From assembly GCF_029168945.1 (NCBI RefSeq), contig NC_083602.1:71196600-71260599 (forward strand): 64,000 nucleotides of DNA. The letters are read 5' to 3'. A program made the position numbers and the translations under genes. The DNA comes from Cannabis sativa. Lineage: Eukaryota; Streptophyta; Magnoliopsida; Rosales; Cannabaceae. The notes below the pieces were generated by a model. It was not told where the DNA came from and searched no databases. It saw nothing but the letters and a program-made list of their open reading frames with translations. Shown piece by piece: positions 23,844 to 35,150 of this stretch (position 1 is its first letter; each line of letters opens with the position of its first letter).

Positions 23844-25152
23844 GTCCTTCGGGTGAAGTTAAGTATTTCGTACTTTTATGATCAGTGTATATCTCACATT
23901 TCTCGCCATAAAGGTAATGCCGCCAAATCTTTAGCGCAAAAATACCACCGTTGCGAGTTCTAAATCGTGAGTAGGGTACCTCTGCTCGTACTCCTTTAAT
24001 CGCCGAGAAGCATAAGCTATTACCCTCCCACTCGCATAAGCACACAAACGCCCGAGACCCCGTCTCGAGGCATCACAATATACCACAAACTTTTCCTTAT
24101 CTCAAGGAAGAGTTAGCACAGAGCGTAATCAAGCGTTGCTTTAACTCCAGAAACTTTTCTCACACCGATCAGTCCAAACAAACTTCGGTTCTTTCGGTCA
24201 CTCCGTTAAGGGTACAACAATCTTTGAAAAACCCTCAACGAACCGACGATAATAACCGCCCAAACCCGTAAAACTTCGACCTCTCGTAGCCGACTTCAGA
24301 TCGGCCAATCCCGTACAGCTTCAATTTTAGCCGGATCCACCATGATCCCATCTTTATCCACTATGTGCCCCAAAAATGAGACACGAGAAAACCAGAATTC
24401 ACACTTTTTGAACTTAGCATAAAGCTTGTGATCCCGTAATCTTCGCAAAACCGCTCTGAGATGCAACTCATGCTCTTCTTCTGTCTTAGAGTACACCAAA
24501 ATGTCATCGATAAACACAATCACAAACCTATCCAGGTAATCCTTAAACACCCGATTCATCAAATCCATGAATGTCGCCGGGGCATTAGTGAGTCCAAAAG
24601 ACATCACAAGAAATTCATAGTGTCCATACCGAGTACGAAACGCAGTTTTCGGGATATCTTCCTCTCGAATTCTCAGCTGATGATAACCTGAGCGAAGATC
24701 AATCTTGGAAAAGACCGTCTTCCCCTTCAGTTGATCAAACAGATCATCAATTCGAGGTAAAGGATACTTGTTCTTAATGGTAAGCTTGTTCAACTCCCGG
24801 TAGTCAATACACATTCGCAGGGTTCCGTCTTTCTTCTTCACAAACAAAACCGGAGCACCCCAAGGTGAGTAGCTCGGTCTGATGAATCCCGCATTCGCAA
24901 CTCTTGCAATTGTATCTTCAATTCCTTCAACTCAGCTGGAGCCATTCGGTACGGTGCTTTAGACACTGGATCCACTCCCGGAGCCAATTCAATAACAAAT
25001 TCAATTTCCCGAACAGGTGGCAATCCCGGCAAATCTTCTGGAAAGACATCAAGGAACTCACATACTGTTGAAATGAAAGGCCCAAAGTCAGCCCAATTAG
25101 AAGATGAAGAATGATGACTAGGCCCGATTTTCCTCTGACCGTTGCCAATCAT
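23844..25152 (-). pseudogene. RT and RNase H segment of gypsy copy 2, frame-broken
   Basis: RT reads from 24847 to 24296 with [40 protein letters not shown] and the active-site box FIDDILVYS. The linker before it ([17 protein letters not shown]) is in another frame at 25152-24838, whose last codons (above 25065) run into the nested copia LTR. Between 24296 and 23844 the frame changes repeatedly; RNase H pieces ([20 protein letters not shown]) are recognisable at about 23980-23880. Confidence 0.88.
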
Positions 25153-25376
25153 TGGGAAATTGATTCCCTCATATCTCTACTTGATTGTGTGGGCCATACA
25201 GAATAAAATTCTGTTATTGTATTGTCCAATAGGAAATTAGCTTCTAGTATATTCCCCTTGCTTATAAAAGGGAACTTTTAATGTTGTATCAATTGCAGAA
25301 AAAAGAGGCATTAATTTAGCAATATACAGAGCATTTCTTTCTCCATTTATCTTTCTGTTTTTCCTTCATTTTAGCT
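25066..25376 (+). repeat. 5' LTR of nested copia (311 bp)
   Basis: From TGTTGAAATG to TTTTAGCT. A TATA-like CTTATAAAAGG is at 25261-25271. The 3' end is followed without spacer by the primer site. Confidence 0.96.
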
Positions 25377-25388
25377 TGGTATCAGAGC
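25377..25388 (+). other. Primer binding site of nested copia
   Basis: TGGTATCAGAGC, initiator Met tRNA type, directly abutting the LTR. Confidence 0.95.
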
Positions 25389-25404
25389 TGGATAACCGCA
25401 TCCC

Positions 25405-28400
25405 ATGGAGAACCCTGTCACAGCCGAAATTTCCTCAGCCTCAAATCCAGTTGATGCTGCACCCACTGCCGAACCTGTAGTCCCTCCAGTAATCACACCT
25501 GCACCAGCCATTCCATCTTCTCCCTTTCAGAACTTAGCCCCTCTTACCATCAAACTAGAAAGAGCTAATTACCCATACTGGAGATCTCAGGCTCTCCCTG
25601 CACTTCGAGCACATGAACTCGAAGGATACGTGCTGGGAACTAAACCGTGTCCACCTCAGTTTGTGGATAATACGATCGGAGGATCGATTCCTGGCGAGTC
25701 CCGTCAACTCAACCTTGGATACGCCATGTGGAGACGCATAGACCAGTCCATTCTCAGCTGGCTTCTCAACTCAATATCCGAATCTATGTTTGGACATGTG
25801 ATGAGTTGCCTTACCTCGTGTGACTTATGGATCACACTTGAACGTCTCTACACTACTAGCTCTAAAGCTAGAATACTGCAACTAAGATTTCAGTTGCAAT
25901 CTCTGAAAAAAGGCAGCTTATCTATACATGATTACATTTTAAAAATGAAAAACATATCCGATGAAACTTTATCTGCACGCAGACAATTACTCTCAGATGA
26001 TGAACTCATTCTATACATTTTGGGAGGCCTCGGTCATGAATACGAAGCTGTCGTTGTGAATCTAACCTCAAGGCAAGACCAAGTCACTCTCCAAGAAGTG
26101 CAATATATGCTTCAGAGTCAAGAAATACGCCTTGAACAACTCAACTCAACATTGGGAGACTCCAACATGCCTGCTGCCCACCTAGCCACACAGATGCGCA
26201 GGTCTCTTAACATTGGAAGTCATGGACACAACTCGAATCAAGGTTCTGGTGGCCGCTCCTTCAATCCAAGAGGCCGTGGAAGAGGCAGAGGACGATCCAA
26301 CAACAATAGACCGATTTGCCAACTCTGTGGCAAACCAGGACACATAGCATCCAAATGCTATCACCGCTTTGACATCTCCTTTCAAGCACCTGGTTCCAAT
26401 CAGCAATCATCATCTCAGAATGCTAACAACAGTCATTCCAACACTGATCAGCAAGCTTATTTCACCAGCACAGAAGCCCATGTCGACAACTCCTGGTACA
26501 TTGACAGCGGAGCCACAAATCACACCACATCTGAACCTTCCAACATTCAGCACAAATCTGATATGAAAGGTACTACTCAACTGCTAGTCGGCAATGGTTT
26601 TCCATTAGCCGTGACTAGATCTGGCTCAAGTACAATTCAAAACACTTCTGGTTGTTTAATATTGAATGATATTCTTTGCGTTCCTGAGATTTCCAAAAAC
26701 CTTCTCTCTATTTCTCAACTAACCAAAGATAACAAAGTTTTTGTGGAATTTTATGCTGATTTTTGTGTTGTGAAGGATCTAATCACGAGGGAGGAGGTGC
26801 TTCGGGGAGTGCTTAACAATGGGCTATATCAAATGAAAATCACAGCATCATCAATGTCAAAAGTCCTAATGTGTGGTTCAAGCTTTACTGTTTCCTCCAA
26901 GAGCAAAAATATTGCCAAAATTCCTCAAATAGAAAATAAATTGAGTCAGTCCAGTAGCTGTGAATCCTTGTTTGCTGAGTCTAATTTCAATTCCGATGCC
27001 AATGTGTGGCACATGCGTCTAGGTCATCCTAATGTCAATGTATTAAAACACATGTTGGTTAATGAAAAGGTTTCTTTCAAAAACTCCACACCATTCTGCA
27101 ATGCATGTCACATAGGAAAATCCAAATACAAACACTATGGCACCTCTCACACTAAATCTCACTCACCACTCGAGATAATACACACCGATGTTTGGGGACC
27201 CTCTCCCATTCTATCCAAGGAAGGATATCGATACTATGTGCATTTCATAGATGATTATAGCAACTTCACTTGGATCTTTCCTCTCAAATTGAAATCGGAT
27301 GTCAAAAATACATTCCTCAATTTTCAAAAGTTTGTAGAAAGAAAATTCGACACCAAAATTAAGACTCTCCAATCGGATTGGGGAGGTGAATATCGCAAGT
27401 TGGCACCATTCTTAGAATCCATTGGAGTTCACTTTAGACATCCATGCCCTCACACACATGCTCAAAATGGCAAGTCCGAGAGGAAACACCAACACATCAT
27501 TGAAATGGGTCTCACTTTACTATCCCAAGCTTCCATGCCTTTGAGATATTGGTGGGATGCATTTAGCACAGCCACCTATCTCATAAACCATTTAACCACT
27601 CCAACTCTAGCACATAAGTCCCCCATTGAGACATTGTTTAAGGTCACACCAAATCTGAAATTTCTCAAAATATTTGGATGTGCGTGCTTTCCTCACTTAC
27701 GTGCGTACAACAATCACAAATTAGATTTTAGATCTTCAAAATGTGTGTTCCTAGGATATAGTCCTAACCACAAAGGTTACAAGTGTCTCCATCCAAGTGG
27801 TAGAATATACATAGCACATAGTGTCTCATTCAATGAGCTTGAATTTCCCTTCTCTACTGGTTTTGGACAGTCCACAAACCAGTCCCCTTCCTCACCAATC
27901 ATCCAATATAGTCATTGGCTTCCTTTCATCTCATCTCCTAGCTTTTCGGACAATGATAGTGATGATGCATCTGATTTCTCATCTAATATTGCTCCTTGTG
28001 TTGCAGGCTCCACGGCATCTCCTCACTCTCCCACATCCGAATGTGCATCTACCAACTCTCAGCATGAACATTCCACCAAATCTCAGTCATATGAAACCGT
28101 TCCTCCTGCCATACACCTTCCCATTCAACCCCTTTCACCCACATCAACGTCCAGCCACTCACATACACCTGTTACACCAGCAAACACATCACCTCATCAA
28201 CCCGTGCCTTGTCCTATTCCAGCACCAACACTTCCCTCACATCCCATGGTTACTCGCTCAAAAGCTGGCATCTTCAAACCCCGAACCTTTCTCACATCCC
28301 TCCTTCAAAATCCTCATCTTCCAGCCCTCTCTCTCTCTACTCCCGCTACCCCAGAAATAGCCTTAACTATCCCAGCCTGGAAAAATGCCATGGATGATGA

Positions 28401-29052
28401 GTACTTTGCGCTCAAAAAGAACAAGACATGGTACCTTGTTCCCCGCTTACCTCATATGCATGTTGTTGACAATAAGTGGATTTTTCGTCACAAATTCAAC
28501 TCCGATGGGTCTCATCAACGATGCAAAGCTCGCCTTGTTGCCAAAGGCTTTCAACAACAACCGGGTGTGGATTTCTTTGACACTTTCAGCCCGGTAGTCA
28601 AGCCATCCACCATTCGTGTCATTCTCTCCCTTGCTGTCACCAATGATTGGGATGTTCAACAAATTGACATCAACAATGCCTTCCTCAATGGCACCTTGGA
28701 GGAAGAAGTTTATATGTCCCAACCAACGGGCTATGTTGATCCTGACTTCCCTACAGCCGTGTGTAAGCTCAATCGCGCCATTTACGGTCTCAAACAAGCC
28801 CCGAGGGCATGGTTTGACACTCTTCGCACAGCCCTTCTTCGCCTTGGATTGCAAAACTCAGTTTCGGACACTTCTCTTTTCTACTTGGCTGAAGGTGATG
28901 CTCGGCTCTATGTCCTAGTGTATGTTGACGATATTTTGCTTACCGGCAACAACTCCAACCGTGTTCTTCACATCATTTCTCAGCTGAACCAACAATTTTT
29001 TTTTCTCTCAAAACGTTGGGCTCAGTCACTTATTTTCTTGGTTTTGAGATAA
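25405..29052 (+). CDS. Copia gag-pol polyprotein (Gag, protease, integrase, RT), 1215 codons, ends at a frameshift
   Basis: ATG is 17 bp after the primer site. Gag (YPYWRSQALPALRAHELEGY) runs to a CCHC knuckle, CQLCGKPGHIASKC at residues 305-318. Protease has DSGATNH with Asp367. Integrase has the zinc module from His536 (MRLGHPN ... CNACHIGK) and catalytic Asp595 (HTDVW), Asp658 (QSDWGGE) and Glu692 (GKSERKH). RT includes WIFRHKFNSDGSHQRCKARL, DINNAFLNG, YGLKQAPRAWF and the active-site YVDD at 1173-1176. After a nine-T run at 28996-29004 the frame is wrong and stops at 29052; RT and RNase H continue in the next frame. Gag-pol is otherwise intact. Confidence 0.95.
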   Translation: MENPVTAEISSASNPVDAAPTAEPVVPPVITPAPAIPSSPFQNLAPLTIKLERANYPYWRSQALPALRAHELEGYVLGTKPCPPQFVDNTIGGSIPGESRQLNLGYAMWRRIDQSILSWLLNSISESMFGHVMSCLTSCDLWITLERLYTTSSKARILQLRFQLQSLKKGSLSIHDYILKMKNISDETLSARRQLLSDDELILYILGGLGHEYEAVVVNLTSRQDQVTLQEVQYMLQSQEIRLEQLNSTLGDSNMPAAHLATQMRRSLNIGSHGHNSNQGSGGRSFNPRGRGRGRGRSNNNRPICQLCGKPGHIASKCYHRFDISFQAPGSNQQSSSQNANNSHSNTDQQAYFTSTEAHVDNSWYIDSGATNHTTSEPSNIQHKSDMKGTTQLLVGNGFPLAVTRSGSSTIQNTSGCLILNDILCVPEISKNLLSISQLTKDNKVFVEFYADFCVVKDLITREEVLRGVLNNGLYQMKITASSMSKVLMCGSSFTVSSKSKNIAKIPQIENKLSQSSSCESLFAESNFNSDANVWHMRLGHPNVNVLKHMLVNEKVSFKNSTPFCNACHIGKSKYKHYGTSHTKSHSPLEIIHTDVWGPSPILSKEGYRYYVHFIDDYSNFTWIFPLKLKSDVKNTFLNFQKFVERKFDTKIKTLQSDWGGEYRKLAPFLESIGVHFRHPCPHTHAQNGKSERKHQHIIEMGLTLLSQASMPLRYWWDAFSTATYLINHLTTPTLAHKSPIETLFKVTPNLKFLKIFGCACFPHLRAYNNHKLDFRSSKCVFLGYSPNHKGYKCLHPSGRIYIAHSVSFNELEFPFSTGFGQSTNQSPSSPIIQYSHWLPFISSPSFSDNDSDDASDFSSNIAPCVAGSTASPHSPTSECASTNSQHEHSTKSQSYETVPPAIHLPIQPLSPTSTSSHSHTPVTPANTSPHQPVPCPIPAPTLPSHPMVTRSKAGIFKPRTFLTSLLQNPHLPALSLSTPATPEIALTIPAWKNAMDDEYFALKKNKTWYLVPRLPHMHVVDNKWIFRHKFNSDGSHQRCKARLVAKGFQQQPGVDFFDTFSPVVKPSTIRVILSLAVTNDWDVQQIDINNAFLNGTLEEEVYMSQPTGYVDPDFPTAVCKLNRAIYGLKQAPRAWFDTLRTALLRLGLQNSVSDTSLFYLAEGDARLYVLVYVDDILLTGNNSNRVLHIISQLNQQFFFLSKRWAQSLIFLVLR

Positions 29053-29939
29053 CTAGGGGGCAAGACGGTCTTCATTTATCTCAAACCAAGTATACTCTTG
29101 ACCTTCTCAAAAGAACACACATGTTGGAAGCCAAACCAAGTCCTACTCCTATGATTCAAAGCAACAAGCTTCATCTTCAAGACAGTCCACCATTTGAAGA
29201 CATAACCCAATATAGAAGCATCATTGGGGCGCTGCAATACCTGACATTAAGTAGACCCGACATTGCCTTCTCCGTCAACAAACTAAGCCAATTCCTCCAA
29301 GCTCCTACCCAAAATCATTGGCTTGCTTGCAAGCGCATACTAAGATACATTGCTGGAAGCATTGGCGAAGGCATTCAATTCACCAAAGCAACCAATCCTG
29401 TCATAGAAAGCTTTTGTGATTCGGACTGGGCCAGTTCTATAGACGATCGAAAATCCACCTCGGGCATATGTGTGTATTTTGGAGGAAATCTCATTAGCTG
29501 GAGCTCAAGAAAACAAAAAGCAGTTGCTCGATCGAGCACGGAAGCCGAATATAGATCCTTAGCTCAAGCGTGCACAGAAGTCACCTGGCTACAATCCCTC
29601 TTTAATGAAATTGGAATAGAGCACAACCGCACGGCTGTAATCTGGTGCGACAACTCCGGGGCAAGACAACTCGCATCTAATCCTGTGTTTCACTCACGAA
29701 CCAAACACATCGAAATCGATGTCCACTTCATTCGAGACAAAGTCATGGATAAGTCGGTTGAAGTAAGGTACATACCATCTGAAGAACAAATAGCTGATAT
29801 ATTGACCAAGTCACTACCAATCACAACCTTTCATTACCTCAAAGACAAGCTTACTGTTTGTCACTCACCACAGCAAAGCTTGAGGGGGCATGTTGAAATG
29901 AAAGGCCCAAAGTCAGCCCAATTAGAAGATGAAGAATGA
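29016..29939 (+). CDS. Copia RT end and RNase H, second frame after the frameshift
   Basis: Overlaps the previous frame. It contains FLGFEITRGQDGLHLSQTKY (RT thumb), SRPDIAFSVNKLSQFL and RNase H with CDSDWASSIDDRKSTSG, SSTEAEYRSLAQ and ADILTKSLP. It has no start of its own: 29016 is only where the overlap opens. Translation would need the T-run slip corrected or a ribosomal slip. The stop lies 49 bp inside the 3' LTR. Confidence 0.93.
   Translation: MGSVTYFLGFEITRGQDGLHLSQTKYTLDLLKRTHMLEAKPSPTPMIQSNKLHLQDSPPFEDITQYRSIIGALQYLTLSRPDIAFSVNKLSQFLQAPTQNHWLACKRILRYIAGSIGEGIQFTKATNPVIESFCDSDWASSIDDRKSTSGICVYFGGNLISWSSRKQKAVARSSTEAEYRSLAQACTEVTWLQSLFNEIGIEHNRTAVIWCDNSGARQLASNPVFHSRTKHIEIDVHFIRDKVMDKSVEVRYIPSEEQIADILTKSLPITTFHYLKDKLTVCHSPQQSLRGHVEMKGPKSAQLEDEE
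29880..29890 (+). other. Polypurine tract of nested copia
   Basis: TTGAGGGGGCA next to the 3' LTR start at 29891, inside the coding frame. Confidence 0.88.
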
Positions 29940-30201
29940 TGACTAGGCCCGATTTTCCTCTGACCGTTGCCAATCATTGGGAAATTGATTCCCTCATATC
30001 TCTACTTGATTGTGTGGGCCATACAGAATAAAATTCTGTTATTGTATTGTCCAATAGGAAATTAGCTTCTAGTATATTCCCCTTGCTTATAAAAGGGAAC
30101 TTTTAATGTTGTATCAATTGCAGAAAAAAGAGGCATTAATTTAGCAATATACAGAGCATTTCTTTCTCCATTTATCTTTCTGTTTTTCCTTCATTTTAGC
30201 T
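29891..30201 (+). repeat. 3' LTR of nested copia (311 bp)
   Basis: Same length and, by eye, the same sequence as 25066-25376, followed by target duplication CATAC. Confidence 0.96.
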
Positions 30202-30206
30202 CATAC

Positions 30207-31912
30207 CAATCTCGTATTCTCAGGCCCCGATGTCACAGGTTGGCTAGTGTCCACTGTAGTAACTATGAACCCTAGACAACCTCTACCCATCAGGTCTTTA
30301 GCTTTCAACAGTGATATTCTCGGTATGCGTGCCCCTTGAACTTTACCCACGAACACCGCTGGGTTAGCACCGTCGGGCTCAAACACCACCATCTTCCGTT
30401 TGCAGTCAATCATCGCTCCATATTTAGATGTAAAATCCATTCCCGTGATTATGTCAAAATCGATAATTGTACTCAATTAGATTGGCGGTCAACTCACAAC
30501 CGTCAATCCAAAAAGACAAGGACCGAATCCACCTTGTGGATATTATCAGGTCTCCCGAGGGTAACAGGGTTCCAAACCCCGAAACATAAATATCACATGG
30601 CTTATGTAAACTTTCTATCACTCTACTCGATACATATGAATGAGTAGCTCCCGAATCAAATAACACAGTATAAGCACAACCATTAATAGATAACTGACCT
30701 GTCACAACTGACGGACTAGCATCAGCATCTGCCTGAGTTATAGTGAAAAGTTGCTCCGGGTTCTGAGCAACATTCTTCTTAGGCTCTTCTCTCTTGACTT
30801 GGGGACAAGCCTCGATAAAGTGGCCCACCATGCCACACTGGAAACATGCCTTGGCTCTGCACTCACCAGATGATGCTTCTTGCATTTAGAACATTCTGGA
30901 TATGATCGAATGAGGACCCGCGACCCCGACGGCCACACCTCTCGTTTCCCCGAAACTTTCTATTTCCCCTCAAGCTCCGAAGCCTCACCTTCCGTTTGTG
31001 CTCGTGGTTGCCACCGTCGGTCCCCTTACCGACATTACCACCAAGCAGAGGGCTCGATGCCATGGCGGCATCCTTTGCAGCCTCGCTCCTTCATTACTTC
31101 TTTTCGCTTCGGCCTCCTCAGCAATTAAGGCCAAGTCTACCACTCTCTTATACAGAGTGTCATGTGATGTGGTAATCTTCAAGTCCCGACTAATTGTAGC
31201 ATTTAGTCCTCGAACATATTTCGCTTCTGGTAAAATCGTAGGCACCGTATCACCAAAGAATTTAGATAACCGATCGAATTCCAGAGTATATTCAGCCACA
31301 GACATTTTCCCCTGAGTCAACTTCACAAAAGCTTCTTGGTGGGAAGTCCTCACCGCAACGTTATAAAACTTTTCTTCAAAAGTTTCTTGAACTCTTCCCA
31401 TGTCATCACACCGACATCTCGAGTCCGATTCACTATATCCCACCATACGCGGCATGATCTTGAAACATAAAGGCCGCACAATTCACCCTCTCGGTTCCCG
31501 TCACCCCCATATTATCGAGGATACGGAACAAGCAGCTCATCCATTGATCGGCCTTAATAATATCAATGCCTCCTGCAGAAAAGCTTCGGAGGTTGCACTT
31601 CACAAACCGCTCGAACACGTAGTCCCTGCGCATAATATACCCTTGGTTACCCACCACCGACACAGAGCTGGTGGTAACCCTTGATTTATCGCGCAGCTTG
31701 TTGCCTTAAACGTTGCAACTCTTCCCTCTTGACGAAGTATGACACTTCGCATTTCATGAAACATCCGCCGCCACCACAGGAGGATTAGCATTAACGGCCC
31801 CCGCATTATCCCCCGGATTTTGCGGAGGTGGAGGCAATGGTGGTGGATCGGTTTGGGTAACCCCGGGCTCTACTTGCTCGCCCTGTGGTCTAGATGATTG
31901 CGGAGGGTCCAT
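30207..31912 (-). pseudogene. Gag and protease of gypsy copy 2, frame-broken
   Basis: Gag starts at the ATG at 31912 (MDPPQSSRPQGEQVEPG). Pieces in shifting frames follow: gag core (31663-31433 and 31479-30985), CCHC knuckle CFQCGMVGHFIEAC (30885-30454) and protease LFDSGATHSYVSSRVIE with TGMDFTSKYGAMIDC. It ends in the linker at the copia target site. Several small indels break the frame between 30450 and 31900. Confidence 0.87.
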
Positions 31913-32229
31913 TACTAGTACCCCTGTAATCAACAACCCCAGCGAGTTAAGCACCAATACCACACTTACGCACTTATTGCCTTAAACCCTAACTCATCTA
32001 TTTACCTCATACATATTTACATAAACAAATAGCATTTATAGCATGGCATCACATAACACATACATACTCTAGATGCTTGCATACTGCCTAAAATGGAAAG
32101 CGGTAAACAGATGATCACACATACAAAATAAGTATTTACTCTCAATACTTACCGCACCATGAGTCGAGCCTATCTCTCGACGACGAATGTACATGTTCGG
32201 CCGGCCTACAGAAGTTTAAAAACCTTGGC

Positions 32230-32241
32230 GCTCTGATACCA
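32230..32241 (-). other. Primer binding site of gypsy copy 2
   Basis: Minus strand TGGTATCAGAGC, three bases from the 5' LTR edge at 32245. Confidence 0.95.
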
Positions 32242-32244
32242 AAT

Positions 32245-34659
32245 TGTAACGCCCTAAATAATTAGGCACGCTACCCAAAATACTTATGAAGCCCTAATCC
32301 CCTAACCGGGATTACTAATTAAAATAGCGCAGAATTTAAACTTTTATATTAAACACACTGAAAATAAAATTGTAATATATTTAAACTTTTCAAAATAGTT
32401 GGGATCCCAAAAACATTTACAAACTTATTACAAGTTCTTTCTTACTAGCCGACCTAAGCGGCAAAACAAATGTATACAAAAGTCAACACCGTTAGACCCA
32501 TAACCCGCTTGGTCCGAAGTGGCATGAACATGTACATTCTTCGCCCCGCTCCCGAAACTCATGGTCGATCGGCGAATGCCTTACCCTTTCCCGCACAGTA
32601 GAGCACCCGTGAGCCAAGCCCACAAGACAAAGATAAATCATAACAAATATATTATGCTCATTTCACATATGTCCGTATAGCACGTACACGATCATTATTT
32701 CATCATGCCCATTTATGTCTACGTGGCGTAGACCTATGTGTTGCGCTCACACATCTAATTAAATCTACGTGACGTAGACCCACGTGTTACTCTCACACGT
32801 CTAAATACATTAAGGCCTTAAGCGGTTCATCTCTGCTATGAGTACCGAGTCCAACCTGATTATGCCTTGAGCACATAATCCTTAAATCTCATTTCAATTA
32901 GCATGGCATGGCATTTATACACATATATCACTAGTGGTAATAACCCTAGGCTATTAGACTGTTCCTATTAGGGTAATAACCCTAATCCCTTATTTAATAT
33001 TCATGCATATCATTCTCAACATAAGCGCCACTCACAAGATACTCTACGTGCTAATCACCGTCTTACCCGTTGTCCCGCAATAGTAGAGATTCCAAATCCC
33101 CGGGTGCTCCCGACTGTGTGCCGTAATCCTAGTCACACACAATCCGGGATTTTCACAAATAGGGTTAACCCCTGATTTCACATTCATAAAATAAATTCAT
33201 GGCATTTAAAATACAGATAATCACATAGAGCTCGAAAAGAGCTTTCCAACGGTATAAAGAACGTCCCAAACGGAGTCCCGAGTTAAAAGTTATGGCCAAA
33301 ACAAATTTCAGCATTTCCCGATGAACTCCAACCGGAATTCCGGATGAACCAACCGGAATTCCGGTTGTCTGGGCAGAGAACACGAAATTTCTCAATCTTT
33401 AAACCCCCAAAACTCACTCAAATCATTCCCAAACATTCCCAAACTTTCCAGAGCATCAATATATGTCATAATAAACATATTCCACAACTTAAACCCAACA
33501 ATTGCACTAAAAATCAAAAAGTGCCATTAAAGCACCAAGCTTGAGTTCCATGAACTCAAGCTTGCTTTTCACAACCAAAATCACAATTAATCCACTTAGA
33601 GCAGCTAGGAAATATTATAGGGTCTAAAACACATATTTATGCATCAAAATCCAACAATAAACCCCATAATTTCAGATTGTAAAAATCAACTTAAAATTAT
33701 GTTCAAACTCCAAAACTTCAAGCTCTAAACTTGAGCTTCAACTCAACCAACTCAATCAATTTTCCAGCTGCAAACACTTTCAAAAATCTGAATTCAAGAC
33801 ATGAAAATAACCCTAAAAATTTATCTAGAGCTCAATCAAACACCCAAGCAAGGATTCAAGCATCACACACTCAAATTCAACAAAACTAACTTCAATTCCT
33901 TTACACATGCAATCTCAAGAACATTAGCACAAACTTATGCTTTTACAACACTCAAATTCAGAAGTAAAAATCAAGATTAAAGTCATGGGAAACTACCTCA
34001 AACTCAAACCAAGAATTCACAACTTCAAAGCTCCAAAACAAGCTAAGAACCAAGCTTTTCTTCAAATTCAACTTTGAAATAATAAGAGGGTTTGGGAGAG
34101 AGAGGGGGTCGGCCAAGAGTGAAAGCAAAACCAGAAAATTGCTTTTCATTTCATCAAAAATCAATTTTAATCAAACATAATAATTAGGGGTGAAATGACC
34201 AAAATGCCCTCATGGCTTATTATTCACACCTACACCCTCACAAGGGTAAATAAGTCATCTCAATACTCAATTAATTTCAAATAAATTTCAGATTATCATT
34301 CATCAAATAAAATGCCAAATTATCAATCCAATTTACATTTCGGGCCCGAACCCGGTTCGGCCCGAAATTCCCGGTTGTGACTATACCGCGCTAACCTGTC
34401 AGAACACACCTGAAAAGACAACACAGGTATACTATATAATAATATAGTTCCATTAAGCACGTAATCAAATTAATTTCATAATTTTACCCTTCTCGGGTCA
34501 TAATTACTAAAATGCCCCTGGCTCACCAACGGGGTCTTAACATAATAAAATTCATATAATTTCACATATATTAAATTATATAATAATATAATTTCCTCAA
34601 TTATACATAATTATCTAGTTAGGGTTTTGCTAATCCATTTCTTAATTCCGGGTATTACA
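32245..34659 (-). repeat. 5' LTR of gypsy copy 2 (2415 bp)
   Basis: TGTAACGCCC to GGGTATTACA. The stretch 32450-33380 differs from the other LTR mainly at CAG, CTG and CCG sites; the remainder is nearly identical. Confidence 0.95.
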
Positions 34660-35150
34660 TAAAAATTCATTTTTTCAGCACTAAAATGCTTATAACTAGC
34701 ACGTTTATCCAATTTGAAAAATTCCAACTGCATTCTCTTAGTTTAATGACATGTGATCTTAAAAGTCAATTTAGAAATTTTCAGACATTATTTTTGTGAA
34801 ATAACTTGTCGCACAAGTAAATGAACTGAATTTCATACTTATAAAATTTAAGTGTGGACTTGTAAATCATTGTACAAGACTAGGAAATATAAATAAACTT
34901 TCATGAAATCTTATCTTGAGTTTCTCGAGTCTTGAAATCCATTTTTGGTCACTTTCAAGAAATAAATTGAGACAATATATTAGATTAGCCCCCTCCCTTA
35001 ATGTGTGCAAGGGTTAAAAATATACCTTTTGATTTACCTTGCATGATTTTGTAAATTATCCCTTAATGTATTACTTAAATTAAATATCAAGTTAATAGTC
35101 CAAAAATTGAGGTTTTAGCCAATAAAAAAAATAACCAATCAATCTTAGAA
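34660..35150 (-). repeat. Right part of the split SIRE-like copia LTR
   Basis: Continues the LTR sequence of 19094-19734 after the second TAAAA. It ends near a polypurine tract: AAAAAAGGGGAGAAT on the minus strand, at 35151-35165. That layout is known from SIRE/Maximus-type copia elements. The exact LTR edge is uncertain (35145-35150). Confidence 0.6.

Larger units (their letters stand above)
25066..30201 (+). mobile_element. Ty1/copia LTR retrotransposon, Ale/Retrofit-like, nested in gypsy copy 2
   Basis: 5136 bp with 311-bp LTRs that are identical by eye, and a CATAC target duplication at 25061-25065 and 30202-30206. It sits in the protease-RT linker of gypsy copy 2, on the opposite strand. 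LTRs are TG...CT rather than TG...CA. Small size, short LTRs and a single gag-pol frame fit the Ale lineage. It carries one frameshift. Identical LTRs mean a very recent insertion. Confidence 0.97.
19735..34659 (-). mobile_element. Ty3/gypsy LTR retrotransposon, Tekay/Del-like chromovirus (copy 2), with a nested copia element
   Basis: Complete from LTR to LTR. The 5-bp target duplication TAAAA is at 19730-19734 and 34660-34664. Order on the minus strand: 5' LTR (right), primer site, gag, protease, [copia insertion], RT, RNase H, integrase with chromodomain, polypurine tract, 3' LTR. Removing the nested element leaves about 9.8 kb. It belongs to a different family from copy 1 (LTR sequence and length differ) but to the same lineage. 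Coding frames are broken in gag and RT. Confidence 0.96.
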
